DNA from: Clitopilus passeckerianus | Lineage: Eukaryota > Basidiomycota > Agaricomycetes > Agaricales > Entolomataceae | NCBI GenBank assembly: GCA_944990035.1 | Contig: CALYLX010000034.1 | Coordinates: 930,001 to 994,000, forward strand | Direction: 5' to 3' | Length of the DNA stretch: 64,000 bases | Shown here: in pieces, positions 22,143 through 40,573 of the stretch | How the letters are laid out: each line of letters opens with the position of its first letter | How positions within the stretch are numbered: position 1 is the stretch's first letter | Position numbers and translations under genes: made by a program | The notes under the pieces: generated by a model | Told to the model about the DNA's origin: nothing | The model's database searches: none | The model's input: only the letters and a program-made list of their open reading frames with translations

Positions 22143-23229
22143 TTACTGATTCTTCCTCTCGGAAGCGTTGAATCCCTTTGGTGCTGTTCCAGCCTTGCTC
22201 AATGGGCTCTGGATGGACGCGAGTGCGCGGAACGCAAGCAGGGGTACAGGAAGGAGGATGAAGAGAGTGATGAGAAGGGATATGATGAGGCCCGGCGTCA
22301 AAAGCTGGTAGTGATGCAGGATACCAGCTTTCTTCGTGTCCGCAGCTAGGGACTTGGCGCCATCGAAGACGCCAGAGACGGCGGGACGGTTGGGGATAGC
22401 AGCGCCTCCAGTGTGAGAGTCAAATCCTTCTTGCCTTGCGTACAGACCAGAATGGGCAGGCTTTGAGCCAGTGTAAACAACGAGAACGGAGTGGGAGGCT
22501 TCAAGCAAGGCATCAACGGATGATGCGAGTAATTCAGCTGTAGAGAAAAGCGTGAGCCTCAGTCCTTTTGAAGTATTAAGATTGTCCACATACCATCCCA
22601 GGCCATTTCGTCCTTCCTGTCTGCACCAGTTCTGCCCTCCAGAGATGGTATATTGACTCTGACAACGGCCTTGCCATTGTGGAAGACCGGATTGATCTGG
22701 CCAACAGCGTGGACTGATGGATGCGAACCGCAGCGGGTTGCGAGTGCCTCCGATATGCTGCTCAAATCAACGTCGTCTTCCTCATTATTTCCTTGGGGTT
22801 TGGTAGAAAGGTATTGAAATTGGCGTTGTGAAGGTGCATGTCTGATTGCTTGAACGAGAGGGGAGTTTGAGGGCAAGGTTCGTAAATCGGAGGCATGAAG
22901 CTGCGGGCCGTTAATGACTTGAGGACATCAATGTAAGTTCATCGGGCTTACTCCTGGCTGCTCTACGAGTAACACTGCGTTGAAATCGCAAACTTCGTCG
23001 TTGACAAGTATGTCCTCGAGCAAAGGCGCAGCATGACTTGGCTTAGAAGGGAGTGTGTCGAGAGCATTTGATCTACAGTTTGACCCTTGAGTAAGAGCAT
23101 TCTGGTCAGGCAGCTAATTACTCACTGCTTAGAGCTCCATGCTACCAGAGGTACTGTATTGGCATATGCATTGACGCCGAGAGGAGCACCGACGAGCGCA
23201 GCGACGGCGACGGCGACGACAGCGACCAT
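22143..23229 (-). CDS. BIG1: Big1/VOA1-like (Ac45-related) membrane protein
   Basis: Exons 23229-23126, 23072-22952, 22900-22594 and 22537-22143 give 308 residues in consistent phase. The protein begins with a signal peptide (VVAVAVAALVGAPLGVNA), then ANTVPLVAWSS, the typical start of the Big1 ER family. A single C-terminal membrane segment follows YQLLTPG (LIISLLITLFILLPVPLLAF). The YQ-TPG plus membrane-helix ending is shared by Big1, Voa1 and metazoan Ac45, which assist V-ATPase V0 assembly or cell-wall glucan synthesis from the ER. An in-frame ATG further upstream would precede the signal peptide and is not used. It is divergent from the acyl-CoA dehydrogenase, with the start codons 143 bp apart. 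Confidence 0.85.
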
Positions 23230-23372
23230 GGCAGTGACGAAGGAAGAGTGACTTCCACGTGACTTCCGGAGATAGGAATAGCATGTGACATTAGCGGTTA
23301 ACCGCATAAAGAGGGACCTCAAGCTCCGGGCTACCGAAGTTTGAAGGACTCGGAACTCTCCTTTTTACTATC

Positions 23373-24983
23373 ATGGCTGCTGTCTTGAATGTTGCTCTGA
23401 GGAATGCTGCTAAGCCTAGGAATGTCGCTAGGATATCCAGGGCAGCGACGAGAGCGTTCTCTGCATCAAGATGTAACAGGTTTGCGGAGGAACTACCCCA
23501 GCTTACCTCGTTAGATACGTTCACGGACGAGGAGAACATGCTGAGGGATGCTGGTGAGTATGCATAGGCGTTCTGTGGATATGTTTGTTGCTGATACTTG
23601 GCAAAGTTCAGCGCTTTTCACGGGAGGTTGTCGCCCCGAAGGTTCGCGAGATGGACGAGAACGAGATGATGGACCCGGCTGTCATCAAGGGCCTCTTCGA
23701 CCAGGGAGTAAGAGGATCTACCCTTCTGTATGCGAGAAGCATGTTCTGACTGCATTATGTGCCGCTAGCTCATGGGTATTGAAACCTCTGCTGACCATGG
23801 CGGAGCCGAGTCTTCATTCACCTCTGCAATCATTGCCATTGAGGAACTCGCTAAAGTCGACCCATCGGTCTCGGTTATGTGCGACGTGCACAACACCCTC
23901 GTGAACACCATTTTCCGCAAGTACGGTAACAAGGAGCAACAAGACAAATGGCTTCCTCAACTTGCCGAGTCCAAGGTCCGCCTCGTCAACTCTGTTCCGC
24001 GTTATCTTCAGCTCATGCCTTGTGATTCTATAGCTCGGTTCTTTCTGTCTCTCTGAGCCCGCATCCGGCTCGGACGCCTTTGCTCTGCAGACCCGTGCTG
24101 TTAAGGAGGGCGACCACTACATAATTAATGGATCCAAGATGTGGATTACTAACTCTCATGAGGCTGAGATCTTCCTCATCTTCGCCAATGTCAGTCTTTA
24201 TTTCATTATTTTGCCTGAGACCTTTCTGACCGTTTCCCCAGGTTGACCCTACAAAAGGTTACAAGGGTATAACATGCTTCGTCGCCACAAAGGACATGGG
24301 CATCGAGATTGCGAAGAAGGAGCAAAAGCTCGGTATCCGTGCATCCTCGACATGCACACTAAACTTTGATAATCTCAAGGTTCCTGAGGAGAATATTATT
24401 GGCGGTGCTGGTCAAGGATACAAGGTTTGCACCACTTTGACTTGCTTTTATAACTATTGCTCAATTTCTTCATCTAGATCGCCATTGAGATCCTTAACGA
24501 GGGTCGTATCGGCATTGCCGCCCAAATGGTTGGCCTTGCCCAAGGCGCCTTCGACCTTGCGGTGCCATATACCTACCAACGCTCCCAATTCGGTCAACCC
24601 ATCGGCACCTTCCAGTCCATGCAGCACCAATTCTCGAAGGCTTTGATCGATATCACGTCCGCGAGGCTGTTGACCTACAATGCTGCAAGGAGAAAGGAGG
24701 AAGGCAAGAGCTTCCAGATGGAGGCTGCTATGGCCAAGTACTGGGCTAGTCAGGTTGCCCAGAGCGTTTCTGGTGCTGCCATTGAGTGGGCTGGTGGAGT
24801 TGGTTTCACTAGGGAGACCGGCATTGAGAAGTTCTGGAGAGATTCCAAGATTGTACGTCTTTTCTCATCACATCATGGCTCGCAGGTTTATTGATTATAA
24901 TTTTTCAGGGGGCTATTTATGAGGGAACTTCGAACATTCAACTACAGACTATTGCTAAACTGATACAGAAGCAGTATTCATAG
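23373..24983 (+). CDS. ACADSB: Short/branched-chain acyl-CoA dehydrogenase, mitochondrial
   Basis: Seven exons (23373-23553, 23607-23707, 23769-23975, 24034-24189, 24242-24424, 24478-24852, 24909-24983) encode 425 residues. The first 35 residues are Arg/Ala/Ser-rich, a mitochondrial presequence ([15 protein letters not shown]). The family blocks are all present: [30 protein letters not shown] (flavin contact), [35 protein letters not shown]-like AGQGYK, and near the end [11 protein letters not shown] followed by [15 protein letters not shown], whose glutamate corresponds to the catalytic base of the family. It oxidises 2-methylbutyryl/isobutyryl or short acyl-CoA in branched-chain amino-acid breakdown. 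The gene looks intact. Confidence 0.95.
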
Positions 24984-25382
24984 TCTCACTGTTATTGGCT
25001 ACACTTCACGATTAGATTTTGCATCCAATGAACATATCTAATATCGAATCTTACTTGGGGTCTGCCGCACGGTACTCACGTGTGAAAAGGACTGTTGCCA
25101 TGAGTCGCTAGCTAGCTATTTACTCACACCACTGTCGACGACCAACTCGGATTGTGAACCGCAAGGCTCCCGGTTGCCTTGAACTTCACGAATCTTATTG
25201 CTTTGAGATCTCGAGCTCGCTATTCCATTACTTGGATGATGTGCTAGTCGAATATTAACCGCTCATATCCAATGACTAGCCAAAATGTCGTCCAGAATTA
25301 TAAAACAGTCCCAGCGACCAAGAACTAAGGAGATTGTGGATCCATGTTCGTGATATCTCCTTCCGAATAACTGTATCCTCAA
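24984..25382. other. Intergenic spacer
   Basis: About 400 bp between the acyl-CoA dehydrogenase and the frameshifted hydrolase. It should hold the promoter of the latter; I see no strong TATA box, repeat or RNA gene. Confidence 0.4.
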
Positions 25383-26341
25383 ATGATGTGTCAATCTAGC
25401 GCACCTCTTCTAGAAAATAATCGTTCTATGATTGAATCCGTTCGTAAGGCGACCTTTGATTTTGGCCCTCAAGAGAGACACAAGGTATGAAGCACGCCCA
25501 AATATATCTCTTCTTACTCATTTAATCCCTCTGCAGCTTGACGTGTATTACCCTGAAGAAAAAAACAGAAAACAAACAATACCCTTGCTTGGTCTACTTC
25601 TATGGTGGTGGCCTTGTCCGTGGTTCACGAACCTTGGCGCCTTATCACCTGGTTTACAACAACGTTGGCGCGTTTTTCGCCTCTAGAGGGATCCTGACTA
25701 TCGTTCCCGACTATCGCCTCGCTCCTGGAATAACGTTCCCAGAAGGGTCAGAAGATGTACGAGATGCACTTCAATGGGTCTTTTCAAAAGTAAAGGAACG
25801 TGATCCAGAACGTACTTTCATTCTTGCGCATTCTGCTGGAGGACTACATGTTTCGGGACTCATGCTCCAACCCCAATATTTCGCAACGATGGCCAAAGAG
25901 ATTCGCGGCGGTATCTTCATGGGTGTCCCCTTCCTTGCCTCTCCGAGCCGACCCGAGTTCTTCTCGAATGCCCTGCAGTACTATGGAGGCAAGGAAGGCG
26001 TCAAGAAGAACATGCCTCTTCCTCTACTCGAACAAGCGGATAAAGACTACGTCTGCGGACTCCCATCGGTCTGGAATTTGATCGCTGGAAGTGAGCCCCG
26101 AGTTATTGCGAACGCTATCCGGGCCTTTACCAAGGAGTTTGCAAGTAAAGGAGGGAAGGTTGAGGAGTTTGTACTGGAGGGGCACGATCATTCCAGTCCT
26201 ATTCTTGCCCTTTCTTCGGGGTCCGGAGAAGAATGGGGTGAATGTGTTTCTGAATTGGTTAGGATTGCATCGGAGTCGTTGGAGCAAAATACTCATATAA
26301 CTGCTACTACGCTTGAATCAATAGACCCGTCCCCTACTTAG
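25383..26341 (+). pseudogene. Alpha/beta hydrolase (HSL/esterase type) with a +1 frameshift
   Basis: Exon 1 (25383-25484) and exon 2 (from 25537) encode an esterase of the hormone-sensitive-lipase type. HKLDVYYPEE is in one frame; the rest, from YPCLVYFYGGGLVRGSRT onward, is in the +1 frame. The switch falls in a run of seven A at 25559-25565; six A would restore one frame. Downstream the enzyme is complete: the YGGG oxyanion motif, PDYRLAPG, the nucleophile elbow AHSAGG, and a plausible catalytic His in GHDHSSP. Either the gene is disabled, or the homopolymer is a sequencing or assembly error. Its 3' end lies 25 bp from that of the convergent hydrolase. Confidence 0.75.
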
Positions 26342-26365
26342 GTCTATTCTATGTCCTTTGTACAT

Positions 26366-27552
26366 CTACAACAAAGGAACAATACTCTTCAGGAATTTCT
26401 CGGGGTCTTCCCACTGCAACTGTTTCGTTGTTAGTATTGCATATTCCGTTTCATAAACGAAAATAATCCCTCACGAAATGATTAGCTCCTCTGACCATAA
26501 TGATAGGCCGTTCGATGGCTTTCTCCTTCCATGCTTCCCCTGTCTTTTCTCCAGCATAGAAGCAAGTCCAACAAGAATTCTCGCAATAAACGAATTTCAA
26601 GTCCATCCCATCCCATGGTTGGGATTTGTTGAATACTGTCACGTCACTGGTCGAGGTAATGACATCTCTGCTGAACGGTCCTCTCACCATTGCTATTTCG
26701 TTGCCGCTAGTAGCGGCACCAGCATAGCATTTCATGAAGTCAGGGTTAGATGCCCCGGTACGCCAGGTGCTTTCCTTGATAGGGCGCTGAGTAGGCTCGA
26801 CGTATCTCTTGACTGGGTCCTTTTCGTCGGCTGGATAACTAAACCATCCGCAGATCCAATCTTGTAAAGCATCTTCAGCTTTGGCTGGATCAGGATTGGC
26901 GGCCGCGATCCTCTGCTGTTCGCTAGCTTGGATGAAGGGGAATCCAAAACAGGTGGAGCTTGGATCTGGAATGATTTTTTAGTTTTACATTCAGGAGATA
27001 ATGAAAATCTAGGTACCAAAGAGAATGTAGGACTTGACATAGGTCTTCACTAGCTCTCGGAGCGAGTCGGGGAACGTGGATGCCTGAGCAACAAAGTCGA
27101 GCCCAAAGACATTGCCCATGCTCCAGCCCATGAAGGCAACGCCGCCCTTTCCATCCTTTGGCTTGCAGATACCTCCTTGGTCAACAAGGTGTTGTAGCAC
27201 TTCAGCAAATTCGATAGATCGATCTCGGAAGAATTGCCTCAGGGAAGCCTCTTCCGAGAATTGGGAAAGCTCCTTAGGAGAGAAGGGCGTCGAGCCCTGG
27301 TAGTCTCGACGATTAACAGAGACGACTCTCAGCCCATATTGGGGAGCTATGTCGATAACTTTCTGAAATATCTCTGAAGGTCAATGAGCCAGAGATCAAT
27401 TGGTGGTGATGGTGATTACGGCGATTCTCACCTCCACTCCAGCCCAAGCCGTGGATGATAAAGAGAGTTGTGAAGTCTTGTGCATTCTGGGGCACTTCGC
27501 TATCGAAATAAAGGAGTTGAGCACCTTCTTTGTTGACTGTAACAGTGGGCAT
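26366..27552 (-). CDS. Alpha/beta hydrolase fold protein
   Basis: Exons 27552-27432, 27373-27017, 26965-26475 and 26419-26366 give 340 residues. The fold markers are IIHGLGWSGG (oxyanion loop after strand 3), RRDYQGSTPFSP, a nucleophile elbow GWSMGN at about residue 123, and IIMVRGANHF near the C terminus, with the His that would complete the triad. No signal peptide is present, so it is probably cytosolic. It belongs to a common fungal family of hydrolases/peroxidase-like proteins without an assigned substrate. The final intron could use either of two CAG sites 6 bp apart, changing two residues. Confidence 0.85.
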
Positions 27553-27800
27553 GATAGAGACACGTTGCAGACTAGTGCGAAAAATGGGCCGTCATTTATA
27601 TGATGTTTTGCTCCCCACTGTTACAAAGCCACTTCCGACTGAGTAACCTCCCCACCTCAATAGCGCTGTCCCTCCAGCAGAAATAAGCCCAAATCGGCCT
27701 GATGGGCATAGAAAATCGATGCAGGTAGGTCAGATCCCGAAACAATGCGAAACTCGAAAATATGCTAGAAATACAGTTGATGGGGTACATATGCAGTCGT

Positions 27801-32911
<5,111 letters not shown>

Positions 32912-33165
32912 CGTGACTCCCTTCCTCCTCTCCTACGCTTTCAATCTAGTCTCACGAGAACAATATTTCTCAGATTTTTGCCGCCGTTGCGGACGTTCGC
33001 AAAGCACCTTGCCGTTAATTCCACTGTCCAACGCTCGGAGAAGTTCAAGATGCAAGCAGAAATTATTATCTGCGTGACGTGACCACATGTGACATCTGGC
33101 TACGCGTGACGACTCTCGAGGACTTGCGCGTCCCACATTACGCGGCTTGATTCAACTTTATCGTC

Positions 33166-34294
33166 ATGTCCAGGACTTCATATGATAGGTGAGCGTTGAG
33201 AAGCTGGTATTTTGGCTGGAATCTTACTAGAATATAGGTATTTGACTGTATTCTCCCCGGAGGGACGACTGTACCAAGTCGGTGAGTGGATTTCGGTACA
33301 AGATTGGGTGCAAGACGATGTTAATTGGTGATGAATGATAGAATATGCGTTCAAGGCTATCTCTGGATCTGGGCATACGGCTGTTGCGGTGAGGGGAAAG
33401 GATACGAGCGTGGTTATCACGCAGAGAAAGGTTCCAGTGCGTATAGATTACACGCTTGCATCCGCCTTGATTGGAGGCTGATTGGGCACGGTTTATGTAG
33501 GACAAGCTCCTTGACGCGTCGACTGTAACGCATCTGTTCAGCATTACACCCACAATCGGATGCGTGATGACTGGTCTTTTGGGTCAGTTCGTCCCCGATC
33601 AGTTGTGCTCAAAGTATGCTGAATGATCTCTTTCCATGAAGCCGACTCGAGAGCTCAAGTCGCTCGAGCACGCTCGGAAGCTGCTGAATTCCGATACAAA
33701 TACGGCTACGAAATTACACCCGACGCCCTTGCAAGACGGATGGCAAATATCAATCAAGTCTACACTCAACGCGCTGGAATGCGACCGCCGGGAATAGGTG
33801 CTTTCATCTTCGCACTCACACGCAATAACTTCCCACTCATTCTCTTCGCAGCAATGATCATAATTGGTATCGACCCTGAATTTGGTCCTCAGGTGTTCAA
33901 GCTTGACCCCGCTGGCTACTTCGTTGGATTCCACGCCACGGCTGCTGGTCAGAAACAACAGGAGGCGATGAACCACCTGGAGAAGAAGTGGAAGAAGCTC
34001 GATTCTGGACGGGGAGCAGATGACCCAGTCGCAGCTGGGAAGAAGCTGTCAAGGGCTGAGGTTATTGAGGTATGATTGTGTCTGCTATTCATATGGAAGT
34101 GTTCTGATGGGTTCATATAGATGGCCATTGAAGCCATGTCTACCGTGCATGCGACAGACTATAAGCCCGCTGAGATAGAGGTTGCTATCACGTCGGAGAG
34201 CCCAGATGAGCCGGAGAAGACGAGGGGAACATGGAGGGTTATGGAGGAGGCGGAGATTGAGCAGCATTTGCTGGCATACGCAGAACGAGATTAA
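33166..34294 (+). CDS. SCL1: 20S proteasome subunit alpha1 (Scl1/PSMA6)
   Basis: Seven short exons. Exon 1 encodes MSRTSYDR, joined to [20 protein letters not shown], the alpha-ring N-terminal signature. [20 protein letters not shown] and [19 protein letters not shown] identify alpha1 (PSMA6) over other alpha subunits. [29 protein letters not shown] and the ending HLLAYAERD fit as well. Two introns are phase-compatible and stop-free, including 33799-33854 (GTGCTTTC to TCGCAG); removal joins GMRPPGI to [12 protein letters not shown] as in other alpha1 proteins. The subunit forms part of the gated ring of the 20S core in cytosol and nucleus. Confidence 0.95.
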
Positions 34295-34477
34295 ACTTCG
34301 ACCCGATTGCATGATTGTTGTAAATGTAAAACCACTTCACTCGCATTCCTCAATGATACTGGTCCTAAAAGAGGGTATGATTTGTGGGAGTTCAAGGAGT
34401 CAGATTATTCGGTGTAACGAAGTCTAGGGTTGGTGTAAGTATTGGTTATATTCCGTCCCGAAGGTCCCAGTGAATGG

Positions 34478-35048
34478 TCAATGTTTGATTGATGCACCTC
34501 CGCTCTGTGAAGTGGTTCAATTAGCAGCATGTTGGCGGACTACAATGCAAAAACACTCACCATAACAGCATCAATCTCCCAATCCTCCAGGTTCTGCTTC
34601 CAGTATCGTTCCGGGGCCTCCCAGAAGTTGGTAAACACAGCTTTTTCACCACTACTCGAGCTTCCTGCTTCCGCGGAGGCTGATGAGACTTCTTGAGCCT
34701 TCAAAAAGTCTGCGAAACGTTCCTTGATTGTGCTAGGTGCCGCTGGGTGGGCATGGGGTTCGGTGGGTGCTGTTCGTTAGAAAATATGACGCATCAATAA
34801 TTGGTATTAACTTGGTTGGAATTTGTAAGGTGAATAGACGTACATTTGTCCCAGACTCTCTTCCCAATGAATCTAATGAGCGGCTGGTGCGCGCGAGCTT
34901 GGTTGAGGACGCGGAGGGATGGGTGCATTGGGGAGAACTGAAGGGCTTTAGCGGGATCAGACTCGGACTCTCGGAGGAGGATGGAATTAACCGGTCCAGG
35001 GTCTGAGTAAGACTGGGTCATGTAGCGTTGAACTTGTACAGTAGACAT
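34478..35048 (-). CDS. KGD4: 2-oxoglutarate dehydrogenase complex subunit Kgd4 (Ymr31-like)
   Basis: Exons 35048-34844, 34769-34561 and 34504-34478 give 146 residues. Diagnostic features of this small mitochondrial subunit are PLIRFIGKR, a Pro/His-rich stretch HAHPAAP, and the C-terminal WEIDAVMSGGA, where the last intron splits VM from SGGA. In yeast Kgd4 recruits the E3 component to the 2-oxoglutarate dehydrogenase core in the matrix. An alternative start ten codons in (Met at 35021) is plausible. The first ATG directly abuts a tRNA gene on the opposite strand, which leaves no free DNA for a 5' UTR. Confidence 0.85.
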
Positions 35049-35137
35049 GGCAACATGGCCGAGTGGTCTAAGGCGCTAGAATCAGGTACTTGCCTATCTA
35101 GTCTTTCGGGGCGTGAGTTCGAATCTCACTGTTGTCA
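35049..35137 (+). tRNA. tRNA-Leu (anticodon CAG) with a 9-nt intron
   Basis: A class II tRNA. Acceptor stem 35049-35055 pairs with 35130-35136 (one G-T pair), discriminator A at 35137. The D arm GCCGAGTGGTCTAAGGC carries the A box. Anticodon stem CTAGA (35076-35080) pairs with TCTAG (35097-35101). Anticodon CAG is at 35083-35085, followed by G37 and a proposed 9-nt intron 35087-35095. A long variable arm and the T arm GTGAG-TTCGAAT-CTCAC (B box) follow. It would read the leucine codon CUG. No CCA is encoded, as expected for a eukaryote. Confidence 0.9.
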
Positions 35138-35142
35138 ATGAC

Positions 35143-35148
35143 TTTTTT
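35143..35148 (+). terminator. Pol III T-run terminator
   Basis: Six consecutive T residues five bases after the end of the tRNA-Leu gene, the usual RNA polymerase III stop signal. Confidence 0.8.
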
Positions 35149-35489
35149 GGTTTGATCTTTTTGGCCGAGAAAAAGGCGATGCGATGGGGCAGTGATGCCG
35201 TGTTGGACGGAAGCCATATGATAGCCATCGAGTATCGTTCAGAAAAGAACTCATATGATGACCATAGGATGACTATCCAGCGTCGTCGAGAACGGAACTA
35301 CGATTCTATGAGTCAACCCACTGACTTTGGTAGCACTTCCTGTACAGAACGGAGCCCGCGATGATTCCTACTAGCTGTCCCTCGGAACCATGATGTTTGT
35401 CTACCATCTGACTCGACTGGGTTGCCAACCTTTAAGCAGGTATCAGCAGGTGGTTGTAGGCCCCCCAAACTCTCCTTCCCTTTACCTCA
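35149..35489. other. Spacer upstream of kinase-like gene
   Basis: About 340 bp with no gene. It presumably carries the promoter of the kinase-like gene; TTTAAG at about 35431 is a weak TATA-like candidate only. Confidence 0.35.
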
Positions 35490-36701
35490 ATGACATCCTT
35501 TGACTTTGAGGCATACATCGCTTCTCAGATTCCATCCCTGCGACATGGGCAGGCCCAAATCCATCTACTCTCGGGGGGATTCATAAACTTCACATCCCGA
35601 GTAACATTCGACCCACCAGTGGTCTTCCAGTCGCATACCCTACATTCGGCTATTCTCAAGCAGGCACCACCCTACGTTGCCTCAACCCCCGATCAGGAGC
35701 TCAGTGTCCATAGACAGACTATAGAATCCAGAGCACTCGAATTCCTGGCTGGAAAAGACCCCTTGTTTCCTGTGTTAGCTGATCTATCGACCACTTCCCC
35801 CGATCTACGATTCCCCCGACTCATCTACCATGATCTCGAGAACCACGTACTTTGGATGACGGATCTTGGGCGATGCCAGGGGCTCGCTGAATATTTAAAA
35901 GCTGAACAGTCCCCCGAGGAGGGCCATGTTCGCAACCTCGCTAACCAATTGGCAAACTTCGTCTGCGAGACGTATCGCTTGACCATCGATCCTCCTAAGG
36001 CATTCTTGAATTCCTTGGAGGACCCGAATAAAACAGAGGGTGGGGATATGGACTTCTTAGCTGATATTACGAAGGGTATTTTGACCGACGCAAACGTTGA
36101 AGACGCAGAGGAGCTCTCTCAGGTGGTAAGACGTGGGTTACAGGCACGACCAGAGCATCCCTCACTGGGGATGGGTGACTTTTGGCCCGCAAGCGTCTTG
36201 ATTGATCCTCAAGGCGCATGCGGGCTCATAGATTGGGAGTATTTTGGACCTTGCGACCCCGCGAGTGAGCTTGGGATGTTTCGTGAGCTTATTGTTAGCT
36301 TTTGATATCAGCCTAACAATCGCCTAATTCGATCCTTATTATTATTAGTTGCGCATCTGCACATCATGTCGCTCGATGTGCAAACTACACCCTCAGCGGC
36401 GTCTGCTATACGAGCTTTTACTACCCAGTTTCTGAAATCCTGGGCCGAAGCCATGCGGAAACAAGATTCTTTCTCCTTCGAGAGACGACGTGCGCTTGTC
36501 TCTCATGGACGAGAACTTGTCAATGGGGTTGATCTGTATTCCAAGACGCTGAATGTAGAATCAAAAGCTCGACTGATCCAGGCTGGGGCGCAGAGCTTGA
36601 GGGTTGCTCAACTCCCTGATGGCAACGAGCAATCAAGCACCTTCGGTCCCAGAGAAGGTCTTCAGTTCGTATGGGATGATTTCGAGATCTTACAGAAATA
36701 G
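35490..36701 (+). CDS. APH/choline-kinase-like phosphotransferase family protein
   Basis: Exons 35490-36282 and 36349-36701 encode 381 residues (phase-1 junction, GTGAGC donor, TTAG acceptor). It belongs to the fungal aminoglycoside-phosphotransferase/methylthioribose-kinase-like group: SGGFINFTSRV near residue 30 is the nucleotide-loop region, AILKQAPPY contains the ATP-binding Lys, and GMGDFWPASVLID with GLIDWEYFGPCDPASELGMF forms the catalytic and metal motifs. The usual HGD-(x4)-N motif is altered: Met replaces His and Ser stands where Asn normally binds magnesium, while both Asp residues remain. Substrate unknown; activity may be reduced. The start gives a family-like N terminus. Confidence 0.8.
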
Positions 36702-38146
36702 AGCCTCTCTTACAGAGCTTGTGAATGTATGCTAAGTCTGTAATATCGTGGTACATACCAGCTTGCGTACCCATTCCGTCTTACCGAGTTGTTGTTGATT
36801 TATCCCAAAGGGTCAACTGTAAGCAATGCGCTCTTCACGACAACTGGCAGCGGACGTCCGAGTTGATGAAAAACTGAATATGAGTGCAAGGCTCGGTACC
36901 GTCGCTCTGGGTTTGTCCCTCTTCCAAGAATCAGCTGACTGTAGGGATTTGCGCCGTGTTCATATGGATTTGCCTGTGGAAGGAAGAAAAACATTATTTG
37001 ACATATTAAGGGGAAAGGTGGCTCTACGCTCGTGAAATTGAAAGGCCTCGTTCCGAGCGCCAGGGCAATTGTTCAATGAAAAATCAATTACCAGTGCCAA
37101 TGTCGATGTTTCCTGGGTCCTCAACTCAATGCTGCATTCAAGGGTGTGGCGGCATTCCCTATTTCGGAGTCTGATCACGTCAATCCCCGTAACTTCAGGG
37201 GAGGCACCAGGGAGGCGCTCGACAGTTTGCTCACTTCCCCACATTTGCGCCGTTACCCTCAAGCTGTGAAAACGAATCTTCTATTCAGAATTTTGGCGTG
37301 CAATCTAACGAGGGACGGCGCCAGGTCAATTCAATTCTAATGAATTTGCCCGCAAACTATTGTGCAATGTGCAGACGGAGGCAAACGGAGGCATTATTTC
37401 TGTGGTCGCTCCATATAAGCGAACGGCGGTCCCTAAAGACTATCTACACTGCTTACTCTGGTCTCCGACTGCATGGCTCCATGATCGTCTCTCAAGCTCA
37501 ATGAGAAGCGGTAAAAGGCGGTAAATGCAGGTAAACGACAGGTTCTGTATAATTGACAGTTGACAACCATCTTTGTGGTATCATCGCCTAGCTATTTTCG
37601 TCTTCCTTTCATCGGAAATGACCAGAGTTCAGGGCATACCCCAGCAGATCGCCTTGGGATGCGACTTTACCGAGTCGTCTTTGGCTCCAACGATCTCACA
37701 ATGCTGGCAGAGAAAAATTGAAGACGATCAATCGATCGTGTGGTTGCTCTTCCGGGTATCTTCGACATTGATGTACTTGCTGCTGTATCTCCTCCAGCAG
37801 GCCAGGTGGTTTTAAGCGTTCATCACATCTGGTATCTCATAGTGGTCCATTTGGACATCTCCCAGTCCCTTGGATAGTGACAGCGTCTTGCGGAGCATGG
37901 TCGACAAAGCGACTAATATTCGGTCACTACGTTCAAATTCAATTGACCGCTTCATTCTTTCATGCATCGCGAGGTTTCGCTGGGCCTTGTGACCGGTTTA
38001 CCGCCCTATCAATTAACGCAGCTCACTGGTGACCACTTCAAAGTTGACTGATGCTCCGCAATCCCGTTTGGATCAGATTGCATACTCCTGGTCCTGAGCC
38101 CGGACTTCCCGTATCCACGTATGGTTGGTCCTTCTAGCTTCTCTGC
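36702..38146. other. 1.4-kb gene-free region
   Basis: No convincing gene. Open frames on both strands are short and mutually contradictory, and none has family-like motifs. The region contains several CGG-rich motifs around 37370-37440. Its right end holds the promoter of GMC gene A. No repeat matching R1-R4 was seen. Confidence 0.45.
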
Positions 38147-38154
38147 TATATAAG
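38147..38154 (+). promoter_or_regulatory. TATA box of GMC gene A
   Basis: TATATAAG, 43 bp before the ATG at 38197. Spacing would put transcription start at about 38175-38185, leaving a very short leader and arguing for the 38197 start over an in-frame ATG at 38125, which lies before the TATA box. Confidence 0.6.
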
Positions 38155-38196
38155 CTGTACGTACGACTTTCCCTGCAGCCATACCCCCAGCTCACG

Positions 38197-40480
<2,284 letters not shown>

Positions 40481-40573
40481 TACCTCATCACCGAGCCCGC
40501 AATAATTCCGTTCATTTGCTCTGTATCTTTTACATATACCCGTGTATACCCAGTATAATGTTTACACAATCGT

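Noticed and set aside
38125..38196. Upstream in-frame ATG for GMC gene A
   Set aside because: It lies before the TATA box and would place residues ahead of the signal peptide.
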